From Bordetella parapertussis (GTDB taxonomy: Bacteria; Pseudomonadota; Gammaproteobacteria; Burkholderiales; SG8-41), in NCBI GenBank assembly GCA_945906815.1, contig CAMDRT010000027.1:1-58498 (forward strand): a stretch of 58,498 nt of DNA, in the 5' to 3' direction. Of this stretch, positions 46,078 to 55,800 are shown in pieces; positions within the stretch are counted from its first letter, which is position 1; the number at the start of each line of letters is the position of its first letter. Below the pieces are notes generated by a model. The model did no database searches. It was given only the letters and a program-made list of their open reading frames with translations, and was not told the origin of the DNA. The translations under genes and the position numbers were made by a program.

Positions 46078-46884
46078 ATGCAAAAATTGCGCGCCATCCG
46101 TGTGGCTGCTTGTGCTGCTGTGATGATGCTGGGCTCGCAATACGTGGCAGCGCAAGCTGACCTGTCTGTGGGCCGCAAGATGCTGCTGGAAGACAATCCC
46201 GGCGAACTGTGGCTGGATCAGGGCAAAGCGCTATACTTCGAAAAACGCGGCCCCAAAAATGCGTCGCTTGAGCAGTGCGATTTCGGCAGGGGGCCGGGCA
46301 AACTCGAAGGCGCCGCAGCACGCTTGCCGCGCTATTTTGCCGACACCCATCGGGTGGAAGACCTCGAATCCCGGCTGTTGACGTGTATGACGCAGTTACA
46401 GGGGTTCGACCGCAACGCACTGATCAAAACCGCTATCAGCGCGCCCCAGAGCCGCGGCTCCGATATTGAGGCCATGGCGCTGTTCGTGACCAGCAAATCG
46501 AATGGCATGAAGGTCCAGGTTGCACTCACCCATCCCAAAGAATACGAGGCCTACAAGGCGGGCGAATACCTGTTCTACCGCCGCAGCGGACAGACGGACT
46601 TCGGCTGCATACAGTGCCACGGCGAAGCCAACAAGCGCATCCGGCTGCAGGATCTGGTGCACATGACCACCCGGGAGGGTGCGCAGGAAGTGGCATCAAC
46701 CTGGCCGGCCTATCGCGGCGCGCACTACGTGGTGCGCACCATGCAGTGGCGGCTGAACGATTGCGTTTGGCAAATGCGCCTGCCAGATCTTAAATACGGC
46801 ACGGACTATTCGATTGCATTGACCACTTATCTCAACCGTCAGGGTAACGATGCGGTGATGCAAGTACCCGGATTCAAGCGCTAA
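46078..46884 (+). CDS. soxA: Monoheme cytochrome SoxA
   Basis: About 268 residues, signal peptide (AACAAVMMLGSQYVAAQA). One heme site CIQCH (177-181). Cys67 and Cys103 may form the disulfide of monoheme SoxA. The active-site Cys229 in NDCVWQMRLPD matches the persulfide ligand. SoxAX joins thiosulfate to SoxY oxidatively. Ten bp from soxX. Confidence 0.95.
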   Translation: MQKLRAIRVAACAAVMMLGSQYVAAQADLSVGRKMLLEDNPGELWLDQGKALYFEKRGPKNASLEQCDFGRGPGKLEGAAARLPRYFADTHRVEDLESRLLTCMTQLQGFDRNALIKTAISAPQSRGSDIEAMALFVTSKSNGMKVQVALTHPKEYEAYKAGEYLFYRRSGQTDFGCIQCHGEANKRIRLQDLVHMTTREGAQEVASTWPAYRGAHYVVRTMQWRLNDCVWQMRLPDLKYGTDYSIALTTYLNRQGNDAVMQVPGFKR

Positions 46885-46894
46885 GGAGGCCGCC

Positions 46895-47527
46895 GTGAAA
46901 TCAACCTGGATCAAGGCTTGGTGGGTGACAGCCGGATTTGTGCTGACAGGATGCGCGAGCTACCCCGATGAAGCGAGCACGCGCCAGACAGCGGAGGCCA
47001 TGGTGTTCGACGCTTTTGCAGCGTCGCCTGCGCACATGAAGCGCCTGGAGCAAGATCAGTCCCAGCAAATTTGCAGCAAAATTGGCAGTGCTAAACTGAC
47101 GCAGGCCGAAACTGCCGAAGTGGTGAAGCTCGCGCAGGCGTCCCTGCGCTACCCCGCGAGTGGGAAATTTTCCGGGGACTGGAAACTCGGTGACAGACTG
47201 GCGCACGACGGCGCAGGCGACCGCATCCGCAACGGTAAAACCGAGTCCACCAAGCAAAACGGTGGCTTATGCCAGAACTGCCATGCACTGGCGCCCGGTG
47301 AAATCAACGTCGGCAACGTCGGCCCCAGCCTCACTGGATACGGCGTGCAGCGCGGCAATGCGGAGGCCATTGCGAAATACACCTACGAAAAAATATACAA
47401 CGCCTGGGCGTATTTTCCCTGCTCGAACATGCCGCGTTTGGGCGCATCTGGCCATCTGACGCCAGAACAGATCACCCATCTGGTTGCGTTCATGCTTGAC
47501 CCGCAGTCGCCCCTCAACAAAAAATAG
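46895..47527 (+). CDS. soxX: Cytochrome SoxX, lipoprotein form
   Basis: About 210 residues. N-terminus has a lipobox (FVLTGC20), so it is probably a lipoprotein. Heme site CQNCH (126-130); C-terminal methionine ligand region PRLGASGHLTPEQI with preceding CSNMP. Starts with GTG behind AAGGAGG. Partner of SoxA. Confidence 0.94.
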   Translation: MKSTWIKAWWVTAGFVLTGCASYPDEASTRQTAEAMVFDAFAASPAHMKRLEQDQSQQICSKIGSAKLTQAETAEVVKLAQASLRYPASGKFSGDWKLGDRLAHDGAGDRIRNGKTESTKQNGGLCQNCHALAPGEINVGNVGPSLTGYGVQRGNAEAIAKYTYEKIYNAWAYFPCSNMPRLGASGHLTPEQITHLVAFMLDPQSPLNKK

Positions 47528-47585
47528 TCATTACTAACCATTCGTTGAAATATTCCGCCTGGAATAGTTTTTGGAGTGCAGGCGC

Positions 47586-49301
47586 ATGAGCATGAGCCGT
47601 CGGGAGTTTCTGGAAGTGCTGGCGGTGGCGGGTGCTTCGGGCATGGCACTCGACACCCCGCGTGCACTGGCCGCTAGCGGCGACGCGGGTTTTTACGATC
47701 TGCCGAAGTTTGGCAACGTGCCGCTCATGCACTTCACCGATAGTCACGCGCAGTTACTGCCCTCGTACTTTCGCGAACCGGATACCAACATCGGTGTTGG
47801 CGAGGCGCGCGGCAGGCCGCCGCATCTGGTGGGTGAAGAACTGCTCAGGGCATTTCGCATCCCACCCGGCTCGCGGCTGGCGCATGCCTTTACTGCCCTC
47901 GATTTCACCCAGGCCGCGCGCACCTACGGCAAGGTGGGCGGGTTCGCGCACCTGGCCGCCCTGGTCAAGCGTGTGCGCGCCGAGCGCCCCGCTGCGTTGC
48001 TGCTGGATGGCGGCGACTCCTGGCAGGGGTCGGCCACTGCGCTGTGGAGCAACGCGCAGGACATGATCGATGCGTCACTCGCGCTGGGCGTGAGCGTGAT
48101 GACCGCACACTGGGAATTTACCTACGGCGCGAATCGCGTAAAAGCGGTGGTGGAAAAAGATTTTGCCGGAAAAATAGAATTTCTCGCACAAAATGTGCGC
48201 ACCGCGGATTTCGATGACCCGGTGTTCAAGGCCTACAGCGTGCGCGAAATCAATGGCGTTCCGGTGGCGATTATCGGACAGGCGTTTCCCTACATGCCGA
48301 TAGCCAATCCGCGCCATTTCGTGGCCGAGTGGACCTTCGGTATCCAGGAAGAACGCATGCAAAAAACGGTGGACGAGGCGCGCGCGAAAGGTGTGCATGC
48401 GGTGATCCTGCTTTCGCACAACGGCATGGACGTCGATCTGAAGATGGCGTCGCGGGTGACCGGGATTGACGTCATACTCGGCGGCCATACGCACGACGCG
48501 GTGCCCGTGCCGGTGGCAGTGAAAAACGCGCGCGGCACGACGCTGGTCAGCAACGCCGGTTGCAATGGCAAGTACCTCGCCGTGTTGGATCTCGATGTGC
48601 GCAACGGCGCGGTGCAGGGCTACCGTTATCAGTTGCTGCCGGTGTTCGCGAACCTCATCGCACCCGACCAGGACATGGCGGGGCTGATCACTAAAGTGCG
48701 CGCGCCGTACCAGGCCAGACTAGCGCAAAAGCTCGCTGTCAGTGAAGGCCTGCTCTACCGCCGTGGCAACTTCAATGGCACTTTCGATCAACTGATACTG
48801 GATGCGCTGATGGAAGTCAAAGGCGCGGACATCGCGTTTTCCCCCGGATTCCGCTGGGGCACCAGCCTACTGCCCGGTCAGGTGATCACCGTCGAAGAGC
48901 TGATGAACCAGACCGCCATTACCTATCCCCAGGTCACGGTGACAGAGATGACAGGCGAGGCGATCAAGAACATCCTTGAAGACGTGTGCGACAACCTCTT
49001 CAATCCCGACCCCTATTATCAGCAGGGCGGCGACATGGTGCGCGTGGGTGGCTTGCAATATACCTGCACCCCGGCGGCCAAAATCGGCAGCCGTATCAGT
49101 CACATGATGCTGCGCGGCAAGCCGCTGGCAGCCGCAAAAAATTACAAACTGGCGAGCTGGGCGCCGGTGGCCGAAGGCGTGAAGGGAGAGCCGGTGTGGG
49201 AGCTGGTTGAGCGTTACCTGAAGCATCACAAAACGATCGCGCCGAGTAAACCCAATCAGCCCAAACTTGCTGGCACGTATGGCACTACAGTGCTGGTGTG
49301 A
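47586..49301 (+). CDS. soxB: Thiosulfohydrolase SoxB
   Basis: About 571 residues, Tat signal MSMSRREFLEVLAVAGASG. Dinuclear Mn 5'-nucleotidase-like fold: LMHFTDSHAQLLP, LDGGDSWQGS, MTAHWEFTYG, LLSHNGMDVD, VILGGHTHDAVP. Hydrolyses sulfate from SoxY-bound sulfur. Last gene of soxYZAXB; soxCD are not in the window. Start ATG 47586; 47592 is an alternative. Confidence 0.96.
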   Translation: MSMSRREFLEVLAVAGASGMALDTPRALAASGDAGFYDLPKFGNVPLMHFTDSHAQLLPSYFREPDTNIGVGEARGRPPHLVGEELLRAFRIPPGSRLAHAFTALDFTQAARTYGKVGGFAHLAALVKRVRAERPAALLLDGGDSWQGSATALWSNAQDMIDASLALGVSVMTAHWEFTYGANRVKAVVEKDFAGKIEFLAQNVRTADFDDPVFKAYSVREINGVPVAIIGQAFPYMPIANPRHFVAEWTFGIQEERMQKTVDEARAKGVHAVILLSHNGMDVDLKMASRVTGIDVILGGHTHDAVPVPVAVKNARGTTLVSNAGCNGKYLAVLDLDVRNGAVQGYRYQLLPVFANLIAPDQDMAGLITKVRAPYQARLAQKLAVSEGLLYRRGNFNGTFDQLILDALMEVKGADIAFSPGFRWGTSLLPGQVITVEELMNQTAITYPQVTVTEMTGEAIKNILEDVCDNLFNPDPYYQQGGDMVRVGGLQYTCTPAAKIGSRISHMMLRGKPLAAAKNYKLASWAPVAEGVKGEPVWELVERYLKHHKTIAPSKPNQPKLAGTYGTTVLV

Positions 49302-49344
49302 GGCTTACGGTAGCGTTACGACGTTATCGGTCCCGCCACGCCCG

Positions 49345-49373
49345 GTCCCCACTTTCCCGCCAAGCGGGGGGAC
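49345..49373. terminator. Hairpin between convergent soxB and hypothetical
   Basis: Nested inverted repeat GTCCCC...GGGGAC with inner CCCGC-CAA-GCGGG in the 80-bp gap between convergent stops. No T-run, so termination is only suggested. Confidence 0.35.
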
Positions 49374-49383
49374 AGGGATCAAG

Positions 49384-49938
49384 CTAATGCAGATGCCGAT
49401 TGCGCGGATGCAGCGGTATCACCGTCGATGAGCCGCTTTGCTCCGACGCTGGTTGTTTGGGGGGTTGTGTTTTCCCGAACATATCGCTGATCAGCGTGGC
49501 GACCTGATCGACCTCGGATTTGCCGAGGTGACGTGACAACAATTGCGTCGCGTCCTCCACCACGCACTGTCGCCGGAACTCGTGTATGGCTTCGGGCGTA
49601 GGCCCGACAAACACCTGAAAAAATTCGTCGTCCCCGTGATCCGGGTAATAGGTCACTTCAATTTCAGAAGCATATTCGGTGAGCGGGCCGACATTCTGGA
49701 TAGCCGCGCCCAGCTTATCCTGAAAATTGCGGCCGACTTCGCCGGTCCAGCAGACGTTGAGCGTGCGTTCGTTCGCATCGTACACGATGCCCGGTTCTTC
49801 GCGCTCAAGGCTGTGCGCATCGGCCAGCGTTTCAACGTCCAGATATTCGAGCCATGGCCGCAGCGCCTGTTCAACCTGCTTCAGCCGCACGCCTTTGCAC
49901 AAAAAAATAGAGCCGTGTACATGTACTTCCGTTCTCAT
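49384..49938 (-). CDS. Conserved betaproteobacterial hypothetical protein
   Basis: About 184 residues, soluble. EVHVHGSIFLCKGV, QVEQALRPWLEYLDVE, EREEPGIVYD, CWTGEVGRNF, VFVGPTPEAIHE. It matches a family I recall from Burkholderiales (DUF6806-like), function unknown. ATG 49938 has GAGGT at a good distance. A copy of the 18-bp motif lies 72 bp upstream. Confidence 0.78.
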   Translation of the reverse strand: MRTEVHVHGSIFLCKGVRLKQVEQALRPWLEYLDVETLADAHSLEREEPGIVYDANERTLNVCWTGEVGRNFQDKLGAAIQNVGPLTEYASEIEVTYYPDHGDDEFFQVFVGPTPEAIHEFRRQCVVEDATQLLSRHLGKSEVDQVATLISDMFGKTQPPKQPASEQSGSSTVIPLHPRNRHLH

Positions 49939-50009
49939 GAGTACCTCAATGTAACCAGCCCGCGCCAACAGCGAACCGTGCGTGCATTATAGCGCACTTA
50001 AAAAAATAT

Positions 50010-50027
50010 AATTAAAACAAATACTTA
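50010..50027 (-). repeat. 18-bp recurrent motif, copy 7
   Basis: AATTAAAACAAATACTTA, exact match to the motif complement, between the Bug-like gene stop (50047) and the hypothetical gene start (49938). Confidence 0.7.
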
Positions 50028-50046
50028 ACTATTCCTCAGCGATTCC

Positions 50047-50958
50047 TCAGCGATTCCCCAGACCCAGTTCCAGCAGCACTCCGCGCATTTGCGTTTGCTC
50101 GTGCGCGAGATGCGCGCGCAGCGTCGCACCCGTCATCAGCAGCGGCGTCCAGTAGTGCTGCGTGAGTTGGTGTGCCCACGACTGTGCGCGCGTGGCCGCA
50201 GCCAGCGCCTGCTCCCAATAAGCAATTTGCCCGGCGCCCAGACCTGCCGCGCCATGCACGCCGCGCCACGCGCCCAGCGTGCAGGGCGCACCTAGCTCCA
50301 GCCAGGTGGGTGTTTGCGCGTAGCAACCGGCGAGCCGGGCCGGCGCAGACACCGCCAGCGCGCGCAGCGTGCCCGCAGTGAGTTCTTTCACCGCGCTGGC
50401 GGCGGTAACGGCGGCGACATCCGCGTGGCCAGCCACCACATCGGCCACCGCGTCGAGCGCGGAATCGAACACCCGTATCACCGGCGCACGCACCTCGCCG
50501 CCGGCGTGGCGCGTCACCTGCGCCAGCGCCATATGGTTCGGATTACCGGCGGCGGTAGACAGTGCCACCGTGACGTTGCCTGCCGCATCACGCAGGCGCG
50601 CCAGCAAATCGCCGCCGCTGCCATAGTAACGATTGGAGCCGTCGTTGCGCGCCACAAAAGCGATGTATTCGTTGTACAGAATAGCCAGCGGCGTATAGCT
50701 GTCATGATTGAATGCGGCCACCCCCGTCAGGTAATCGGTGGTCAGGTTGGGCGAGCTGATGCACAGCAGGTGCGCGTCGCCCGCGCGCGCATCCACGTTC
50801 GCCCACACGCGGCGCGCGCCGTCGCCGGGAATGTTGATGACCTTTGCCGGCGCGGTGAGTGCAGCCGCCAGCGTACGCGCGGTGCGATCCAAACCGCCGC
50901 CGGGTGGTGTGCCGGCGAAAATTTCAATCTCGCGCTGAGGCTGCCAGGCGTCGGACAT
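50047..50958 (-). CDS. Bug/TctC-like protein without signal peptide
   Basis: About 303 residues. Bug-type start (REIEIFAGTPPGGGLDRTARTLAAAL) but the protein begins only about ten residues earlier (MSDAWQPQ), so no signal peptide. Later Bug blocks are degenerate. Its ATG overlaps the stop of the racemase-like gene (TGATG), so it is translationally coupled. Either cytoplasmic adaptation or a gene that lost its signal; a longer in-frame start is not hydrophobic either. Confidence 0.75.
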   Translation of the reverse strand: MSDAWQPQREIEIFAGTPPGGGLDRTARTLAAALTAPAKVINIPGDGARRVWANVDARAGDAHLLCISSPNLTTDYLTGVAAFNHDSYTPLAILYNEYIAFVARNDGSNRYYGSGGDLLARLRDAAGNVTVALSTAAGNPNHMALAQVTRHAGGEVRAPVIRVFDSALDAVADVVAGHADVAAVTAASAVKELTAGTLRALAVSAPARLAGCYAQTPTWLELGAPCTLGAWRGVHGAAGLGAGQIAYWEQALAAATRAQSWAHQLTQHYWTPLLMTGATLRAHLAHEQTQMRGVLLELGLGNR

Positions 50959-51668
50959 CACAGTTTGAACAAGCGTCCAGCGCCGGGCACCTCGCGCTGG
51001 TCGTTCATCAAGCGCAGCATTTGCCACATCATCGAGGCATTGCTGGTGACGACTGGCAGATTATATTTTTGTTCGAGGCTGTCGATGATTTCCAGGGTGC
51101 GAAAATTCGAGCAACTGATAAAAATCGCCTCGGTGTCAGGGCGCATCACTTCATCCACCAGCGCCAGGATGCGTTCGCGGGTGATGGTGGAATGCGCCTC
51201 GGTGCTCAGGCCCTGCATCGCCAGCACCTCAAAGCCGTCGGCGCTGAGATATTGCTGCAAGCGTTGATTCAGCCACGGCGCGTAGGGCGAGGCCAGGCTC
51301 AGCCGTTTGGCGCCCAGCGCACGTAGCCCATCCACAATGGCGCGCGACGAGGTGGCGCAGGGGATGCCGGTTTCGTTTTTGATGCGCTCGGCGAGGGCCT
51401 TGTCCTCGGCGGGCGTATGCAGGAATCCGCTGGCGGTGCAGCCATAGCCGATCACATCCACCTTGGCATGTGCCAGCAGTTGTGCCGCGGCGGGCGCCTG
51501 CGTCGACAGCCCCAGCAGTTTTTCTTCGGTGTCCGCGGTGTGCGGTATGCGCATCGAATGCACCGATGCCCCCATGCCCCCGAGGGTACAAAGGCGCTGC
51601 GATTCATACTCCATCACCGTGTTCCACGAAGGCACGATGATGCCGATTTTTTGCTGCCAGGTGTCCAT
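50958..51668 (-). CDS. Asp/Glu racemase-superfamily enzyme (maleate isomerase/AMDase-like)
   Basis: About 236 residues. KIGIIVPSWNTVMEYE at the N-terminus, first catalytic Cys in VIGYGCTASGF, second in IFISCSNFRT; typical of maleate cis-trans isomerase and arylmalonate decarboxylase. Both cysteines are present, which favours isomerase/racemase over decarboxylase. ATG 51668 (MDTWQQ) is chosen. Divergent from the next Bug gene. Confidence 0.88.
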   Translation of the reverse strand: MDTWQQKIGIIVPSWNTVMEYESQRLCTLGGMGASVHSMRIPHTADTEEKLLGLSTQAPAAAQLLAHAKVDVIGYGCTASGFLHTPAEDKALAERIKNETGIPCATSSRAIVDGLRALGAKRLSLASPYAPWLNQRLQQYLSADGFEVLAMQGLSTEAHSTITRERILALVDEVMRPDTEAIFISCSNFRTLEIIDSLEQKYNLPVVTSNASMMWQMLRLMNDQREVPGAGRLFKL

Positions 51669-51748
51669 AACCATCCTTCGCATTTTTTCTTGCGTGAAGC
51701 ATAGCAGATACTTTAGGCTACTCGCGAGCCCACCCCGAAGGAAACCCG

Positions 51749-52711
51749 ATGAAGCTGCCCTATGCAACCCTGCTGGCTGTGATGACCGCAGTCAGCGTGT
51801 CGGCACTAGCACAATCGTATCCGCAAAAATCGCTGCGCATCGTAGTGCCTTTCCCCGCTGGCGGCACCACCGATATACTGGCGCGCGCCATCGGCCAAAA
51901 GTTGACCGAGCAGTTCAAGCAGCAGGTGATTATCGATAACCGGCCCGGCGCGGGTGCCAACATCGGCGCGGAAATTGCGGCGAAGTCTGCGCCCGATGGC
52001 TACACCCTGTTTGGCATTTCCACCATCCACGCGATCAACCCCAGCTTGTATGGCAAACTCGCCTACGACCCGATCAGGGATTTTGCGCCGATCACCAATG
52101 TTGCCGCGACTTCGCAAATCCTGACCGTGCATCCCTCGCTGCCGGTAACGTCGGTGAAAGCCTTCATCGCCTATGCCAAGGCGAAACCCGGCGAATTGAA
52201 TTACAGCTCGGCGGGCAACGGCAGCCAGCCGCATCTCACCGGCGAGCTGTTTAAAACCATGACCGGTGTGAACCTGGTGCATGTGCCCTACAAGGGCGCG
52301 CCACCGGCGATGACCGATGTGCTGGCGGGACAGGTGGCGCTTACCTTTGCCACAGCGCCGTCGGCGGTGCCGCATGTGCGTTCCGGCAAGCTGCGCGCGC
52401 TGGGCGTGAGCACCGCCACGCGCATCAAGGCGCTACCCGATGTCCCTACCATCGCCGAGGCCGGTGTCGCGGGGTTCGAGGCAGCGGGGTGGAATGGACT
52501 GGTAGCGCCCGCCGGCACGCCGGCGGCGATTATCGAGCGGCTGCACGGCACGCTGGTGAAAATCATCGAAGAACCGGCGATGAGCAAATACCTCGCCGAT
52601 CAGGGCGCGGACCCGTGGACCATGACCCCCGCGCAGTACAGTGATTACATCAAATCCGAAGTCGCCAAGTGGGCGAAGGTGGTTAAAGTTTCAGGCGCCA
52701 GGGTTGATTGA
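51749..52711 (+). CDS. Bug/TctC-family receptor
   Basis: About 320 residues. Signal peptide (LLAVMTAVSVSALAQS), YPQKSLRIVVPFPAGGTTD, VIIDNRPGAGANIGAEIA, VPYKGAPPAMTDV and DVPTIAEAGVAGFEA. Divergent from the racemase-like gene, whose product might act on the same carboxylate (inference). Confidence 0.93.
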   Translation: MKLPYATLLAVMTAVSVSALAQSYPQKSLRIVVPFPAGGTTDILARAIGQKLTEQFKQQVIIDNRPGAGANIGAEIAAKSAPDGYTLFGISTIHAINPSLYGKLAYDPIRDFAPITNVAATSQILTVHPSLPVTSVKAFIAYAKAKPGELNYSSAGNGSQPHLTGELFKTMTGVNLVHVPYKGAPPAMTDVLAGQVALTFATAPSAVPHVRSGKLRALGVSTATRIKALPDVPTIAEAGVAGFEAAGWNGLVAPAGTPAAIIERLHGTLVKIIEEPAMSKYLADQGADPWTMTPAQYSDYIKSEVAKWAKVVKVSGARVD

Positions 52712-52756
52712 CAGCGGTGACGTGGTGAGGGGGTGAAGTGTAGTGGTGGCGTTTTG

Positions 52757-52791
52757 ACACCGAAGACCTCAGAGAAGTAAATCTTCGGTGT
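52757..52791. terminator. Hairpin between convergent Bug and helicase genes
   Basis: ACACCGAAGA and TCTTCGGTGT form a 10-bp perfect stem with a 15-nt loop in the about 100-bp gap between convergent stops. No T-tract on either side; a bidirectional terminator is plausible. Confidence 0.5.
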
Positions 52792-52809
52792 ATCCGTTGA
52801 TACAATTGA

Positions 52810-55800
52810 TTACCGTCCGTTTGAAATAGCGGTCTCCAACGCTGCGGCTGCAGCGTCGTCGCTTGTAGATTCTCCAACCACCCTCGGTTTCCATGGCCTG
52901 TACTCGACCAACGACGGTACACGCTCGAGCGCCCCAAGCGGTTCAATGCCCATCGCCGTCAGACGGTCAAGCAACTCGTTCAGTACTTCATCTCTGCGTA
53001 GTGACCAGGTAGAAGCGAAGCAGCGCCAGAACGTCCAGCCTGCCCGCTCAAGCACGCGCTGTCGCTGCATATCCCCGTGCCACCTGTCAGGCCCATGGAA
53101 TTCGTCGCCGTCACATTCGATAGCCAAGCGGGAATCGTTACCGCCTTCCACCACCATATCGATGCGGAAAGAGCCTGCCTTCACTTGTGGCACGACGCGG
53201 TAGCCTCGGGTGAAGAGTTCGGTGTAGACCTGCTTCTCGAAACCCGACTCGCAGACATCGATCAGGCTTTTGCACTCGTCCGTGCCGCCATCCATCGGCT
53301 TGCTAAAGTGAGCGAGCAGACCACCGCGTATATCTACCGGCGACAAGTCCGACAACTGAACCGAACGCACGAGGTACATGCGATCGCGAGCCCGGCTGGC
53401 TGCCACATTGAAACGCTGTTCAAACATGTTGCCCGAAAGCGCTCGGCTGTTCTTCGGATCAGCAACCATCGACAAAAACATAATGTCGCGCTCGCTTCCT
53501 TGAAACAATCGAGCATCACCGCAATCAAACTTCCGCCGAATCAACTCATTTGCGTCGCAGCGCGAGCGAACCAGGGCATCGATGTGCTTGGCTTGGTCCG
53601 GGCCGAGCAACGACACTACGCCGATGGTGCGGCCTGCAAACCGCTTTTCCGCGAGTAGCATTTCAATCTCTTCGACGATGGCCAGTGCCTCGTTGCGGTT
53701 TTCGTCCTGCGTATTCCGTACTCCTGTCGCCACGTATATGTCCACCAGCGGTGGGTCGATGCGCTCCGAGGCCTTCGGTATGCGAAGCGGTTGGATGAAA
53801 TTTTTGTAGAAGGTTCTGTTGCTGTACGCAATGATGGGCGGCACGCAACGGAAATGTTCGCGCAGCATTACCTTGTGAGCTGCAAAGATCGTAGACGAGA
53901 TGTCATACAAAGACTTCTCCGGAGTCAACACGGCCGCGTACGGTTGCTCAGACAGGAATCGGTCCTTCAGTTCCTGAATGCGCACCGCCGCGATAAAGCC
54001 ACCATCGGGTGAGACTTGCTTGTCGTCACCAACCACCAGAATCTTCTTGCCACGAAGCACTGCTGGCAGCGCCCAGAGGTCCGACTGGCTGGCCTCGTCC
54101 ACGATGATGAGGTCGAAGCTGCCAAGCTTAGCGGGCAACGTTTCAGACACCTTTGCGTGGCTCATCACCCAGCACGGCACAGCGCCCTGAGCGTCATGCA
54201 TCGCCTTCTGGGCGTCGCGCCGGTGCCGAGTGGCATTCGGGCCGGTGCCTTGGCCTATGCGTCGAACCGCTGTGCGGTAGGTTTCGAGCGCAGACAATAC
54301 TTTAGGTGACGCGCCCAACTTTGTGGACAACCAGGCAGCGTTCGAAACGAGATTTTCGTACAGCTTTGCAAGACCCGCCTCCACGTCACGCCTGCGCGCC
54401 GCGAGGGTCAAAAGCTCCTCGCGTGCTTCGATCCCGTCGAGGTGCGTTTTTACACGAGCCCAGTTCCAAGCGTCGCGCCAATTGACAGGAAAAGACTGGT
54501 CTTCTCCCGTGCTTTCAATCGGTTCACCCCGCACCCTGGCAGCGAGCATTGGCGCACCTGCACGCTCAATTCGCCCAACCAGTTCATTGACCATGCCGAT
54601 GTCGTGGCCGAGAGCCTCCACGCGGCGCAAATCGCTCACCAGTTCGGAATATCGCGCAACAATGCGCTCGGCTGGGTATTTGCCGTCGCCCAAATGCAGG
54701 TCGACGAACGCTCGCAGCTGAACCGAGATCGGACCGGACGTTCCAGCAAGCTTCTCTTGCAACGTAGCCAAGTGTGTGGCGGCTTGTGCCAGCTCAGCAC
54801 GGGTCAGGTGACTCCGCAAATGTTGACGCACCTCCTCCAACTGAGCGGAGTGACCGCACAAATATTTGTTTGGCGGATTGGCGAATACACGCTCTGCCAG
54901 CGCAGGCAGATGAGCATCGTGGTTCACAGCCAAGCGATGTGCTTTGCGTGCGTTGACGGAAATCAATTCGATTTGGCGCAGCCCCTGAACGCCACCCATT
55001 ACTGATGGGATGGACAGAAGCTCCGCGAACTCGTTCCAGCGCACGCTGAATGACAGCACTTGTTCATGCAATTTGACGTACCGCTGGACATGCTTCCAAT
55101 CATCGCCAGTGACGGGGGCCAGCCCCGCGACTCGAATGGCAGACACGTGTTCCTTAACGCGACCACCGCCGAAGCTCAATACGCCGAAGGGCTTGCCAGA
55201 CTCCGCACCGCGAATGATGGCTTCGCGGGCCTTCGATGCTACCAATGCAGGCTCTGGCACCTCGACAGGCCGCTTCAGAAATTCGGCCCGCAATTCGATA
55301 AGGATGTCAATTTCACCAAACAGCGCCTCCAATGCCTGCCGCTCGCTGGCGAAGGTAGGTTGGTTACATTTCCTTCGTAGCTCGGCGATCCAAACTTCTC
55401 CGGTGTCTTCCAACTCTTTGGCGAGATTGGCTGCCGCTTCCACTTGGCTCAGGAGCTTTCGAGCGGCATCAAGCACTTCGGGAGTTGCAGCGCGCAGCGG
55501 CAGGAGCCCGCCCTTTGCTTCGGCCGCTTCAATTTCGCGCATGCCAACGAGAACGTCGTGCAGGCGCCCGACATCGGCTGCAGGGAGCAGCGCCAAGCTC
55601 GACGGGGTGCGCGCCGCCGCATACACGAGGTCCTTGCCCAGTCGGCGCCGAGCCTCGCGCAGATGTGCAGCCTCGGCACCGCTAAGCGGAGGTGAGTTTG
55701 CCGGGTCCAACGATAGTACATCGTCGAACCAGGCGTACTTGTCGGTACCGGACAAAACCAGTTCAGCCATCTTCTGGGCGCGCATCTGTATGCCATCCAC

